From contig NZ_JAPQFJ010000007.1 of the NCBI RefSeq assembly GCF_026738875.1, positions 62,001 to 126,000 of the forward strand: DNA of 64,000 nucleotides, read 5' to 3'. A program made the position numbers and the translations under genes. Position 1 is the first letter of the stretch; every line of letters begins with the position of its first letter. Below, piece after piece: positions 53,046-62,379 of this stretch. The notes under the pieces are model-generated. The model made no database searches, was not told the DNA's origin, and saw nothing but the letters and a program-made list of their open reading frames with translations. Source of the stretch: Clostridium brassicae (GTDB taxonomy: Bacteria; Bacillota; Clostridia; Clostridiales; Clostridiaceae).

Positions 53046-54140
53046 TTATTTTAATTTAATCGTTTCTCCATTTTTAAAAATTATATGACCAGATTCATAA
53101 GGCTTATTGTTTACTGTTAACAAAACTTCACTTGTGTTATAGTAATTTCCTATAGTGTAAGCAACACAGTTAAGTATATCACCTTCTAAACTAGCTCCTG
53201 CATTCATATCCTTAATAAAATCCTGTGACAAATCAATATATGAAATCTTACCTTCATTTTTTATTCCCATTTCATTTATCTTTACATTCTTAGTAAAACA
53301 AGGTATTAACCCTTTCACTGGTGGGTTTTTAAGATTTTTTTCAAATACTTTTCTTATATCTTCATTAGTCTTGAAATTAACATTTATATATTGAGTCTTT
53401 CTAATAAAGTCTGTGTCTGTTGATTTTATATAATTAAACTTAATTTCTTCTGTTATTGCTTTATCTTTATTAATTTCTTTTATTTCAGTTATTACTTTAA
53501 GTCCTTTATTTTGTTTATCTTCATATATGGACTTTACATGTCCTATATCTTTAACATAATAATCTAAAGTTGTACCATTCTTTCCTTCTGTTTTTATTTC
53601 TAAAGCTTTTAATTTTCCTATCTTAGTTTCTATATCCTTATTAATTGCTGTAATACTTCTCTTATCTCCACTAGAAGTAGTCCATATATTACCTACTTTT
53701 ATCGGTGATTTAATCAAAATATCTTTATTCCCTTTGAATTCTTTTTGAATACAATTTTCTCTATGATAAACTTCTCCTTTAGAATACACCAAAGATACTT
53801 CGTTTTCGGTTTTCTCTATAATATTTACAGAAGTTGTTCCTGAGGTTATTATTCTTAATTGCATTTTATTATCTTCAATGAAGTCTGGGTAAATATCTTT
53901 AGAAGCATATTCACTACCTGTCCCTTCATATTTATATTCTGTATTTTTAGTAAAAGGATAATAGTCAGAAGCTTTTCCTTGAATTTCTTCTTTTACTTCT
54001 TCTTTCACTACTTGTTTTGTATTACCATCACTTTGAACTTGCTCTGTTTTATTTGATGTATTATTTTCATTTTTCACACTTTTCTGTCCACAACTACATA
54101 ATACTAGAGGTATTGTAATTAATAGAATTAGTTTTTTCAT
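53046..54140 (-). CDS. GerMN-domain lipoprotein
   Basis: A 364-residue lipoprotein (LVLCSCG, lipid cysteine at about 17). The middle part (about 60-230) is a beta-rich domain containing YYVKDIGHVKSIYEDK. Residues 245-360 form a GerMN domain: ISYIDLSQDFIKDMNAGAS and NCVAYTIGNYYNTSEVLLTV are characteristic. GerMN proteins act in sporulation, germination or cell-wall assembly; the exact role here is unknown. AGGAGG precedes the ATG. It has its own terminator. Confidence 0.85.
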   Translation of the reverse strand: MKKLILLITIPLVLCSCGQKSVKNENNTSNKTEQVQSDGNTKQVVKEEVKEEIQGKASDYYPFTKNTEYKYEGTGSEYASKDIYPDFIEDNKMQLRIITSGTTSVNIIEKTENEVSLVYSKGEVYHRENCIQKEFKGNKDILIKSPIKVGNIWTTSSGDKRSITAINKDIETKIGKLKALEIKTEGKNGTTLDYYVKDIGHVKSIYEDKQNKGLKVITEIKEINKDKAITEEIKFNYIKSTDTDFIRKTQYINVNFKTNEDIRKVFEKNLKNPPVKGLIPCFTKNVKINEMGIKNEGKISYIDLSQDFIKDMNAGASLEGDILNCVAYTIGNYYNTSEVLLTVNNKPYESGHIIFKNGETIKLK

Positions 54141-54256
54141 TGTTATATCCTCCTAATATAAGTTTATTTATACTTATAAAGTATTCAGTAACACAAGTAT
54201 AGTAAAAGTTTCCTTATTAAAATATTACCACTAATATTGAAATATATGAAGTATTT

Positions 54257-54877
54257 TTATTTAAAATAATTTATCATTTTACTGTAGTCCCACTTCAACA
54301 TCTCTAGTATAATTTTATCTCCTTGTTTTTTCCTCACTATTGCACATGTATTACCTGGCATCTTTACAATATCTTTTTCCTTTAAATTTTTTACGTTTGA
54401 TTTTTTATTAATTTCCTCAGCTATCTTTTTATCCATTTCAAAAGTTTTTATATTATCTTTCCACTTATATGTTTCTGTTCGAATCTCATAAGTTTTTCCT
54501 AAACAATACTGTGCTTTACCTCTTAAACTGAAAAAACACTGAAGATATATTTTCTCGTCATTATCATGTACAAAAAATAAACAACTATCATATTCAAATA
54601 TATCTTTTCCAAATATATCTTTATATTTATCTTTGTTTTTATTAAAAAATTCTTTTAATTTTTCTTCAGAATATGAAATAGCTCTTGGCATATTTATGCG
54701 GAATTCTCCATCTCTAATTTCAGTATTTCTCATAGTTTCTAAACAAATTTCTTTTAGCGGCTCTTTTAAATTCTCATCCATTTTTTTCTTATAATATTTC
54801 TTGCCTATAGCACCTATAATAATAGCTGTCATACAAAGTGTAATTACACCTGTTTTTAGTTTGGTTCTTTTCCCCAT
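54257..54877 (-). CDS. Hypothetical membrane-anchored protein
   Basis: A 206-residue protein with a single N-terminal helix (VITLCMTAIIIGAIGKKYY) and a soluble remainder. I do not recognise it. The soluble part contains NTEIRDGEFRINMPRAISYS and a C-terminal NTCAIVRKKQGDKIILEML. The frame extends to GTG 54895, but GGGGAG lies in that extension; ATG 54877 is six to ten bases downstream and fits. It is 116 bases upstream of the GerMN gene on the same strand. Confidence 0.65.
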   Translation of the reverse strand: MGKRTKLKTGVITLCMTAIIIGAIGKKYYKKKMDENLKEPLKEICLETMRNTEIRDGEFRINMPRAISYSEEKLKEFFNKNKDKYKDIFGKDIFEYDSCLFFVHDNDEKIYLQCFFSLRGKAQYCLGKTYEIRTETYKWKDNIKTFEMDKKIAEEINKKSNVKNLKEKDIVKMPGNTCAIVRKKQGDKIILEMLKWDYSKMINYFK

Positions 54878-55016
54878 AATAAACTCTCTCCCCACTGTAA
54901 GTCAATCTTTTAAAGTTATGCTATAACAATTCGATAATATATATAATAATAACCTAGTGTTTTTACATTATAATATATGTTTATGTTATTTTCAAATTAT
55001 GAGTTTAAAACTAAAC

Positions 55017-55562
55017 TTATTCGTGTTTTAGCATTGAATAAATAAGTTGGTCATATTTGTTTTCATTAATCCAATAATGTTCCCTCAATCTTCCATCTAA
55101 TTTGAAATCAAATCTCTCTAAAAGTTTTATTGAAGGGAAATTATTTGAAGATGTGGTTGCGTATATCTTATTTAAATTCAGTTCATAATCCTTGAAAGCT
55201 ACTTCAATGAACTTATTCAACATAATACCACCTAACCCTTTGGCTCTATTATTCTTAGGTAAATAATATCCAAATTCAGCACTATGGTTTCTTAGATTTA
55301 AATCAAATAAAGTTATTTTGCCTAAAGGTATATTCCAATTATCTTTTTTTACCAATACATAGATTTTTGATTTTTTTCCTAAAATTGACTTTAATGTTTT
55401 ACAGGCATATTCTTTAAATGATTTATGTGATGTTAAAGGTCGGCAAGTGTAATATTCAAAGTGTTCTTCTTCAATATTCCAATTATATAATGTACGAATA
55501 TGTTGTTCTGTCAATAAAAGCAATTGATACTCTTTATCTAATTGTTTAATCTTACTATCCAT
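55017..55562 (-). CDS. GNAT acetyltransferase, RimJ/RimL-like
   Basis: A 181-residue GNAT protein of the RimJ/RimL-type subgroup. The acetyl-CoA pyrophosphate loop is in PKNNRAKGLGGIMLNKFIE (about 116-134). The late IYATTSSNNFPSIKLLERF and FKLDGRLREHYWIN are typical of this subgroup. The acceptor is unknown; proteins, peptides and amino sugars are all known. GGAGGAG precedes the ATG. Confidence 0.85.
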   Translation of the reverse strand: MDSKIKQLDKEYQLLLLTEQHIRTLYNWNIEEEHFEYYTCRPLTSHKSFKEYACKTLKSILGKKSKIYVLVKKDNWNIPLGKITLFDLNLRNHSAEFGYYLPKNNRAKGLGGIMLNKFIEVAFKDYELNLNKIYATTSSNNFPSIKLLERFDFKLDGRLREHYWINENKYDQLIYSMLKHE

Positions 55563-55649
55563 AATCTCCTCCGTATTGCTATTAGACTTTTTATCCTATG
55601 TCATTTACAAATATTTTTTATTATTTTGCTTATCATACTTAAAATTTTA

Positions 55650-56156
55650 TTAATTATTAAATTTCATAGCCAATTTATCTAATGTCTTATTATGTACTCT
55701 ATACACTGTCCATTCATCCATTGGAATTGCACCCATTTGTTTATAAAATTCAATAGATGGTTCATTCCAATCTAAACAAGACCATTCCAACCTTCCACAG
55801 TTCCTCTCTACAGCTAATTTAGCAAGAAAAGAGAGCATAATCTTTCCGATACCCTTTCCTCTAATTTCTGGCTTAACATATAAATCCTCTAAGTAAATAC
55901 CTGGTTTTCCTAAAAATGTAGAAAAATTATGAAAAAACAACGCAAAAGCCACAGGTTCTTTTTTATACTCACCAATGATAACCTCAGCTATTCTTTTTTC
56001 AAATAAAGATTCTGTTAAGATTTCTTCTGTTGCTACAACTTCATTCAACATTTTTTCATAATCTGCTAATTCCTTTATAAACTCTAAAATTATTGAAACA
56101 TCCTTTACTTCTGCAAATCTTAACTTGAAATCATTCAGCTTAGTATCAATCGTCAT
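55650..56156 (-). CDS. GNAT acetyltransferase, diamine/thialysine (SAT-like) subgroup
   Basis: A 168-residue GNAT protein. YLEDLYVKPEIRGKGIGKIML (about 90-110) is the acetyl-CoA loop. LEWSCLDWNEPSIEFYKQMG and the C-terminal EWTVYRVHNKTLDKLA match spermidine/spermine or thialysine N-acetyltransferases. Polyamines or lysine analogues are therefore likely acceptors. The ribosome site GGAGG is 13 bases from ATG 56156, longer than usual. Confidence 0.85.
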   Translation of the reverse strand: MTIDTKLNDFKLRFAEVKDVSIILEFIKELADYEKMLNEVVATEEILTESLFEKRIAEVIIGEYKKEPVAFALFFHNFSTFLGKPGIYLEDLYVKPEIRGKGIGKIMLSFLAKLAVERNCGRLEWSCLDWNEPSIEFYKQMGAIPMDEWTVYRVHNKTLDKLAMKFNN

Positions 56157-56220
56157 CTGGATACTTACTCCTCCTTTAACTTAATTACTATTAATTAATG
56201 TTTTGATACAAATATAAAAT

Positions 56221-56245
56221 TAAAGGAGGAAACTTCCCTCCTTTA
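56221..56245 (-). terminator. Terminator of the YciI-like gene
   Basis: TAAAGGAGGGAAG and TTTCCTCCTTTA form an 8-9 base stem followed on the minus strand by ATTTTATATTTG. It lies 19 bases after the stop of the YciI-like gene. Confidence 0.7.
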
Positions 56246-56263
56246 GTGCACAACATAGAAACA

Positions 56264-56554
56264 TCATACGTTTATAAAACTTTCAAACCCCTCTACATAT
56301 TTTGTAGGCAAAAATTCTATTATTTCATATTCTGCAATTTTGTTAACATAAAATGGATCTTCCTTGATTATATCTTTAACTTCTTCTTTACTTTCGGATT
56401 TGCAAAGAATCACTCCACCTATTCTTGGATTTCTTCTTCCTGAACAAATAAACTTTCCAAATGAGTAATACTTATCTAGATATTTAATATGGTTTTCTAA
56501 TTCTTTATCAACTTCTTCTACTGATTTTATATATTTTAGTAATAAAATAAACAT
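56264..56554 (-). CDS. YciI-like protein (YCII domain)
   Basis: A 96-residue YCII-domain protein. It shows the compact ferredoxin-like alpha/beta pattern with SGRRNPRIGGVILCKSESKE in the middle and EEVKDIIKEDPFYVNKIAEY near the C-terminus, the DPF motif of the family. Small-molecule dioxygenase or hydrolase roles are known for relatives; the substrate here is unknown. AGGAGA precedes the ATG. Confidence 0.85.
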   Translation of the reverse strand: MFILLLKYIKSVEEVDKELENHIKYLDKYYSFGKFICSGRRNPRIGGVILCKSESKEEVKDIIKEDPFYVNKIAEYEIIEFLPTKYVEGFESFINV

Positions 56555-56721
56555 TATATTTCTCCTCTAAAAGTGTTTTAAATTTTATAATCTAAATATA
56601 TCTTATGTTAATTGCAACACTATAAATAATCTACTCTTAAAATATATTATATATATCAGTGCCAATATTTTCAATGATTTCCTTGATTTTTATCAGGTAT
56701 TTGTGATTTTTGTCAAAATTA

Positions 56722-56745
56722 TTAAAGGGCCATACGGCCCTTTAA
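56722..56745 (-). terminator. Terminator of the DUF5050-type gene
   Basis: TTAAAGGGCC and GGCCCTTTAA form a perfect ten-base stem with a four-base loop, followed on the minus strand by TAATTTTG. It is about 45 bases past the stop. Confidence 0.85.
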
Positions 56746-56790
56746 TGTCATGAATAATTAAAAATTCAAACTAAAATATGCAATTTTGAT

Positions 56791-59745
56791 TTAATCAACT
56801 TTCTCTGGTTTTCCACCTGTTTTCTTTATTCTATATAAATGCTCATTATTTAAAGTATCTCCTGCTTTATAGTAGATAAATTTCTCTGACACACCCACTA
56901 CATCTTTAGCTTTTTCATCACTTACCTTAACTAAATCACTTCCATCATATTTCATCTTATAAATGTAATTGTTAGTATTATTTATACAATAAACATATCC
57001 ATCATATACAGCATATCCCTTCAACAGTCCTTCAAAAATACATTTAGATCTTTTTCCATCAATATTTGCTCTATATAAATTTGAAGAACCATCTTTTTGT
57101 GATATACAATAATACACTCCATCCTCACTTGCACCTAACATTTTATTAGCTGTAACTCCTAAATCTTCTCTTGAAGTTCCATCTGTTTTCATTTTGTATA
57201 AACTTCCATTATTAATATAATAAAGCCAATCATCTAAAACAACTAATTCCTCTGCTTTATCCTTCTCTAACATAGATACGTCTCTTCCATCTTGCTTCAT
57301 CTTATAGATTCCGCCCTTATCACTGCAATAATAAATATAACCATCTGAGATGCAGAAATTTTTAACAATGTCCTTAGATATTACTGTGTCGTTACTTCCA
57401 TCTAATTTTACTCTATGCAAATTTACTCCATAGGCACTTACATAGTACATGTATTTGCCATAAGTTTGAATCTTTCCACTTATATCATTTGCTATTGTGC
57501 TACTTGTGCTTAAATCATTTTTAATTCCGCGTAAATATGAATCACTTAAATAATAATCATTTTTACTTCTTTTAGTCCACTTATCTTGAACGTAATATAT
57601 TGTATTATTCTTTTCTACGAAATTTTGTATAGATGACTTCTGTTTATCTTGTTCATTATTGTTTTCATCATCATTATCGCTATTGCTACTAACCTTAGTA
57701 CATGGGAAAAATTCGCTTTCTACATGCAATCCTTTATATTCCCACTTTGATGTAGCAGGGTTGTATTTATATGTTGTTTTAGCACTACACAAAAAATCAC
57801 TATAAGAAACACCTACTAAATATATAGTTCTACTTAATTCTAAGCTTCCATCCCTATCTATATCTTCACCTTCATAAAATACTGTAATGCTAGGTCCGAT
57901 TCCTATATTGGTTAAATATTTATAATGTTCCTCATCATCTGATGCAAGATTCACTATATAACTATTTCCTTTATCATCATAAACTTTTATGCTCTTATCA
58001 TCTAAAAGTTTATATTTAAAATCTTGAGCTTTGGCTGGAATCATATTTTCATGAAAAATTTTATTTAATTTGTCCTTAGTAAAGGTATATATATATGTTG
58101 CATGCATCCCTCTTTGAGTATTTAAAAGCAAATCAATTTTTATATCACTTATTTTATCTTTATTAAAATCCCCTAAAGATATAGAGTTTCCTATTTCTTC
58201 ACAACTAAAATTCTTTAATGAATCATAACCTAATATTTCTCCATTTGATGTTTTTTGAATGAATATTTTTAAATCCTTATAAGAATAATTTTCATTTACT
58301 CCTGCTAATATTACATTTTCCTTTTTCCCATCCCCATTAACATCTGCAGTTTCAATTTTAATAACTTTTGAAGAAAGACTATTTACACCTTTAATATAAA
58401 AGCTATCTCCCTCTTTTAGAGAAACAGGATTTCCAGGATTAGAATCTCCATCATCTTCTCCACTATCTTTAGTCACTACAGGTACACTTTTTAACTCTTT
58501 ATTTGTATCTAAGTACCACAATTCCCCATTGACTATATTTATATAATCAAAATCATTTAAACTTTTTTGTGCTAATATACTGTGCTCTGTTCCATCAGCT
58601 TTTATTTTATGTACAGCACCTTCATATAAATAATGTATATATCCATTAAACACATTAACACCTGATACTCCATTTAAGAACCTCACACGTTCTAAGTCTC
58701 TACCTTTTAAATCAGATTTAAATATATCCCCTGAAAAGTTTTTATAATAAATATCGTTTCCATCTATATTTATAGAACTTACCTTCATACTTTGAGCATC
58801 TACATTTTTAACTATGCATTGCTTTTGACTTCCATCTGTTTTTATTTTATATATACCAGTTGCCTTACCAGACCTATAATCAAATCCAAAGTAATATATC
58901 CATTTATCTTTTAATAAAAAGAAAACTTCATCTGTAGTATTTTCTATATTTTTCAAAATTTCTTTAGCATTGTTTCCTAACAAATCGCTTCTCATTAACC
59001 TAGAATCTTGTACATAATAAAGGCTATCACCATCTATTTGGAATTGATAATTTACAGAAATGTTTTTACATATAACTTGTGGCTTACCAACCCCATCTTT
59101 TTTTACTCTATAAATGCAATACTCCTCTCCTTGTGTAAAATTACCACTGTGTGATACAAAATATATGTATTCATTAGATAAATAAAGTTTGCATATTCTA
59201 CTATTACCTTTATAAAGTACCTTTTTAGAACTTCCATCTTTTTTCATTCTATATATACTATTACTTTCAGTTAAATCACTATAATATATCCACTCAGAAT
59301 CTTGTACAACAAAAGAGGCATTTTGTACATTATTAATAGAAGTATTTAGCTTATCGCTACTCATATTATCTTTTATATAAAAGTCCATAGAAATTTCTTT
59401 TTTCAATCCTTTGTTGCTTTCACCTTTAACACCTTTCATAACTTTTAATGTATATTTCTCCCCTGGTTTATATCCATTATCACAAGGTGTTACTTTTATC
59501 GACTTTTTATCTTTTTCCAATTCTAAATTTATATTTTGAAATATTCCTCTTGAATCTACTACCTTAATATAATTTTTAGTAACATTATCAAGTTTGACTT
59601 TATTATTAAATTTAATTGTCCAAACCTTTTTCTCATTTACAGCTTGTCCTGAATTTAAAACCTCAGCATTTGCTTGTGATCCCAACCCTAGAGTTGCACA
59701 AATTAAAAACGTTGTTTTTGCCAATACTCTCATTGCCTTTTTCAA
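56791..59745 (-). CDS. Exported 984-residue DUF5050/beta-propeller-like protein
   Basis: The N-terminal 27 residues are a signal peptide (TTFLICATLGLGSQANAEV). Residues 35-130 resemble an SbsA-type Ig domain (WTIKFNNKVKLDNVTKNYIK). Two blocks of DUF5050-type repeats follow (about 145-430 and 700-984), built on YYSDLTESNSIYRMKKDGS-like units of about 40-45 residues, consistent with beta-propellers. Between them lie DVNGDGKKENVI, DFNKDKISDIKI and DIDRDGSLEL, which look like calcium-binding or FG-GAP-like repeats. The role is unknown, probably a surface or secreted protein. Start TTG 59745 has AAGG five bases upstream. Confidence 0.82.
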   Translation of the reverse strand: MKKAMRVLAKTTFLICATLGLGSQANAEVLNSGQAVNEKKVWTIKFNNKVKLDNVTKNYIKVVDSRGIFQNINLELEKDKKSIKVTPCDNGYKPGEKYTLKVMKGVKGESNKGLKKEISMDFYIKDNMSSDKLNTSINNVQNASFVVQDSEWIYYSDLTESNSIYRMKKDGSSKKVLYKGNSRICKLYLSNEYIYFVSHSGNFTQGEEYCIYRVKKDGVGKPQVICKNISVNYQFQIDGDSLYYVQDSRLMRSDLLGNNAKEILKNIENTTDEVFFLLKDKWIYYFGFDYRSGKATGIYKIKTDGSQKQCIVKNVDAQSMKVSSINIDGNDIYYKNFSGDIFKSDLKGRDLERVRFLNGVSGVNVFNGYIHYLYEGAVHKIKADGTEHSILAQKSLNDFDYINIVNGELWYLDTNKELKSVPVVTKDSGEDDGDSNPGNPVSLKEGDSFYIKGVNSLSSKVIKIETADVNGDGKKENVILAGVNENYSYKDLKIFIQKTSNGEILGYDSLKNFSCEEIGNSISLGDFNKDKISDIKIDLLLNTQRGMHATYIYTFTKDKLNKIFHENMIPAKAQDFKYKLLDDKSIKVYDDKGNSYIVNLASDDEEHYKYLTNIGIGPSITVFYEGEDIDRDGSLELSRTIYLVGVSYSDFLCSAKTTYKYNPATSKWEYKGLHVESEFFPCTKVSSNSDNDDENNNEQDKQKSSIQNFVEKNNTIYYVQDKWTKRSKNDYYLSDSYLRGIKNDLSTSSTIANDISGKIQTYGKYMYYVSAYGVNLHRVKLDGSNDTVISKDIVKNFCISDGYIYYCSDKGGIYKMKQDGRDVSMLEKDKAEELVVLDDWLYYINNGSLYKMKTDGTSREDLGVTANKMLGASEDGVYYCISQKDGSSNLYRANIDGKRSKCIFEGLLKGYAVYDGYVYCINNTNNYIYKMKYDGSDLVKVSDEKAKDVVGVSEKFIYYKAGDTLNNEHLYRIKKTGGKPEKVD

Positions 59746-60070
59746 TTATACCTTCATCTCCTTTACAAATTTGAATATTTAATTTAATTCAAACTCTATA
59801 TTACTTAGTATTTTTATAAGACCCCCTTATATTGAGCTTATTAGGCTATTATATAATTAATTTTGACTTGTAAATTATAGAATATTCTACTTATAATTAA
59901 CTACTTTCTATAATATACCTTTACTACTAATTATTTTATATTAATTCCTCTTAATTAACAACATTATTTGTCATATTGTTATTATATCTTACTTTTTTGT
60001 AACTTGTATCTTTTTGAAATAAATTTTACCATTTAAATAAAGTGAAGTTATCATACATATAAAAATAAAA

Positions 60071-60126
60071 GCCTAAATTATTCTAATATTGTATTGATAC
60101 ATATTAGAATAACTAGGCTCTTTTTA
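60071..60126. terminator. Bidirectional terminator downstream of the MerR gene
   Basis: GCCTAAATTATTCTAATAT pairs with ATATTAGAATAACTAGGC, with T-runs on both sides. It lies 118 bases past the MerR stop, in the 498-base gap (59746-60243), which otherwise shows only AT-rich sequence. Confidence 0.85.
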
Positions 60127-60243
60127 TATTCTAAATCTTTTGTTACTGAATAATATTACAAAAAATTTTATTTAAGATAAATTACTTTTATTTTAATCAC
60201 CATTACTATAGCTCTAACCATAAATAATCGCTCTTTTCTTTCA

Positions 60244-61131
60244 TTATAACTCATTATAAATATCTTTTGCTTTGGGATATTTCTCTACAAATATTTTATT
60301 TGCAACCTCAAGCTTTTCACAATACTCCCTATACGAATCACTTAATATTTTTAAGTTAGGAATTAATATATCATAATAACCATTATTTTGTAAAAATCCC
60401 ACTAATGATTGATGCATTTTAAATGCTATTGAATTTTTAAACTCATCTGAATTTCTAAGCTTCAAATATTCATCTATATTTTTCTTGTTATCTTCCAAAT
60501 ATACATCCATATTATCTACAGCTTCTAAAAGTGAATCATTCATTTTTTCCATATCTCTTTGTTCCATTAGTTCAAAGCTTTTCAATAGATGTTCTTCCAA
60601 TTCATCTGAAAATTCTATATTTTTGATTTTATCTAACCAATTAATGATTTTATAATAGGCTTCTTCTTTTTCCTTTGTTTCAATTTTATCATCAAGGAAC
60701 TGCCCAAAATGTATACATATATACATTCCATAAGGTCCTGGGAAAGCTTGTAACAGTCTTTCTTTAATTGTAAAATTTCTTTCAATATTTTCTTCTATAT
60801 AGTCAATCGCTTGGTTAATATTATAATCATTTAACAGCTGCTCTAAGCATGTTTTTTTAGCAATTGACTTTTGTACTTCTAAATCCATCTTATATTTATA
60901 TCTTGCTAAAGCACTAACTTTATTATTACTTGTAGTAATATTCTTAATATCAGCCACACTAATATTTAATTTCCTTAATACTGCAATCTCTTTTAATATT
61001 AATATATCATCTGCAGTATAATTTCTGTAACCATTATCTCCAATAGTAGGGAAAATCAACCCTTGTTCTTCATAATACTCAATAGCTTTTTTAGTTAAAT
61101 TACATTTATTACAAACATCTTTAATAAACAT
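60244..61131 (-). CDS. MerR-family transcriptional regulator
   Basis: A 295-residue MerR-type regulator. The N-terminal winged helix is KDVCNKCNLTKKAIEYYEEQ, DNGYRNYTADDILILKEIAV and LRKLNISVADIKNITT. The C-terminal 180 residues are helical and of unknown ligand specificity. There are no CxxC metal sites of the mercury or copper type. The frame extends to GTG 61161, but GAGGTG lies six bases before ATG 61131, which is the start. It is probably autoregulated through the 19-base-spacer promoter at 61150-61180. It is divergent from the ablB-like gene. Confidence 0.9.
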   Translation of the reverse strand: MFIKDVCNKCNLTKKAIEYYEEQGLIFPTIGDNGYRNYTADDILILKEIAVLRKLNISVADIKNITTSNNKVSALARYKYKMDLEVQKSIAKKTCLEQLLNDYNINQAIDYIEENIERNFTIKERLLQAFPGPYGMYICIHFGQFLDDKIETKEKEEAYYKIINWLDKIKNIEFSDELEEHLLKSFELMEQRDMEKMNDSLLEAVDNMDVYLEDNKKNIDEYLKLRNSDEFKNSIAFKMHQSLVGFLQNNGYYDILIPNLKILSDSYREYCEKLEVANKIFVEKYPKAKDIYNEL

Positions 61132-61149
61132 TTTAATCACCTCATAATT

Positions 61150-61180
61150 ATCATAGACCACCCCCCAAGGTGATAGTCAA
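61150..61180 (-). promoter_or_regulatory. MerR-type promoter with 19-base spacer
   Basis: On the minus strand TTGACT and TATGAT are separated by 19 bases that contain CACCTTGGGGGGTG, an imperfect dyad. The overlong spacer with an internal dyad is the hallmark of MerR-controlled promoters. The predicted transcript starts near 61143, so the leader to ATG 61131 is very short. Confidence 0.8.
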
Positions 61181-61303
61181 TACTTATCTAATAAATATTA
61201 TATAAATAATTTTAATATATTCAAGCTTGGTATAGTAGAAAAGAATAACTTATATTTCATCTGTAAATAATATAAGTATATTTTAAAAATGAGAGGTGTT
61301 ATG

Positions 61304-62155
61304 ATGATACTTGCTGATGTACCTTCAATTGAAGTTATTTCTCTCAGTAGAGGAAATGCAAAAATAAAAATTGATACTTTTAATAAAAGAATAAAAATCA
61401 TTGAATTAAATGGAAACTTAAATGAGTTATTAAATAAACTAAATCCATTAATTGAAGAACATAAATTAGCTAAAATATTTCATATTTGTACTGAAAAAAA
61501 TTTGGAACCATTTAAACAAGAAGGATTTATTATTGAAGCAAAAATTGATGGTTTTTTAAACGGATTACCTGGATATTTTATTTCTAAGTTTATAACAACC
61601 GAAAGAAAGATGAGTATTAATATTCCAGAAGAAGAGGAGATACTAATTAAAGCTAGAGAATATATGGATAGAGATTTTTCTTATCTAATAGAAGATAAAT
61701 TTATAATAAAAACGGCTAAAGAAAAAGATTCCGAAAAATTATCAAAATTGTATGATGAAGTTTTTAAAACATACCCTACTCCACTACATGATCCTAAGTT
61801 CATAAAATGGGCAATTAACAATAATGTATTATTTAAACTAATATTATCAGATAACAAGGTTGTAAGTGCAGCTTCTGCTGATATGGATCCAAGGTATTTA
61901 AATGCAGAAATGACAGATTGCGCAACTCTTAAACAATATAGAGGTGAAGGCTTAATGGGTAAACTGATCTATGAATTAGAAAATGAACTAAAAAAAACAA
62001 ACTACAAAATTCTATACAGTATGGCTAGAGCTCTTTCACCAGGAATGAATATTGTTTTTTCAAAACATGATTATAATTATGGTGGTCGTTTAATAAACCA
62101 TTGTAATATATGTGGTCAACTGGAAGATATGAACATTTGGTTGAAAAAATTATAA
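61304..62155 (+). CDS. ablB: Beta-lysine N-acetyltransferase-like protein (AblB family)
   Basis: A 283-residue AblB-type acetyltransferase. The N-terminal half contains KRIKIIELNGNLNELLNKLN and GFLNGLPGYFISKFIT. The C-terminal GNAT domain has TDCATLKQYRGEGLMGKLIY and the family ending YSMARALSPGMNIVFSKHDY. AblB makes N-epsilon-acetyl-beta-lysine, an osmolyte. Its usual partner AblA (lysine 2,3-aminomutase) is not in the window. The frame starts at ATG 61289, but AGAGGTG follows that codon, so ATG 61304 (or 61301) is the likely start. Confidence 0.82.
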   Translation: MILADVPSIEVISLSRGNAKIKIDTFNKRIKIIELNGNLNELLNKLNPLIEEHKLAKIFHICTEKNLEPFKQEGFIIEAKIDGFLNGLPGYFISKFITTERKMSINIPEEEEILIKAREYMDRDFSYLIEDKFIIKTAKEKDSEKLSKLYDEVFKTYPTPLHDPKFIKWAINNNVLFKLILSDNKVVSAASADMDPRYLNAEMTDCATLKQYRGEGLMGKLIYELENELKKTNYKILYSMARALSPGMNIVFSKHDYNYGGRLINHCNICGQLEDMNIWLKKL

Positions 62156-62230
62156 AAACAACTTTAACCAATAACTATCTAATAAGATTATACTACATAA
62201 CATCCTTTCCTCTATATATCCTTTTAAAAA

Positions 62231-62322
62231 TAGCTGTCTTAAAATAAAAATTGACATAATACAACAACCATTTTTTAATTTAATCATTAGTATGTTGTAT
62301 AAAGTTTATTTTAAAACAGCTA
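62231..62322. terminator. Long hairpin between ablB-like gene and lipoprotein gene
   Basis: TAGCTGTCTTAAAATAAA pairs with TTTATTTTAAAACAGCTA, and ATACAACA pairs with TGTTGTAT inside. The two genes converge, so it can act for both. Confidence 0.7.
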
Positions 62323-62379
62323 CTTCTCTTATTAACAAATGTATTTATAATATTTTTTATAAAAAATCATTTAAATGCT

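Noticed and set aside
59746-60243. Hidden gene or RNA in the 498-base gap
   Set aside because: Only the terminator at 60071-60126 was found. There is no ORF with a ribosome site and no recognisable RNA motif.
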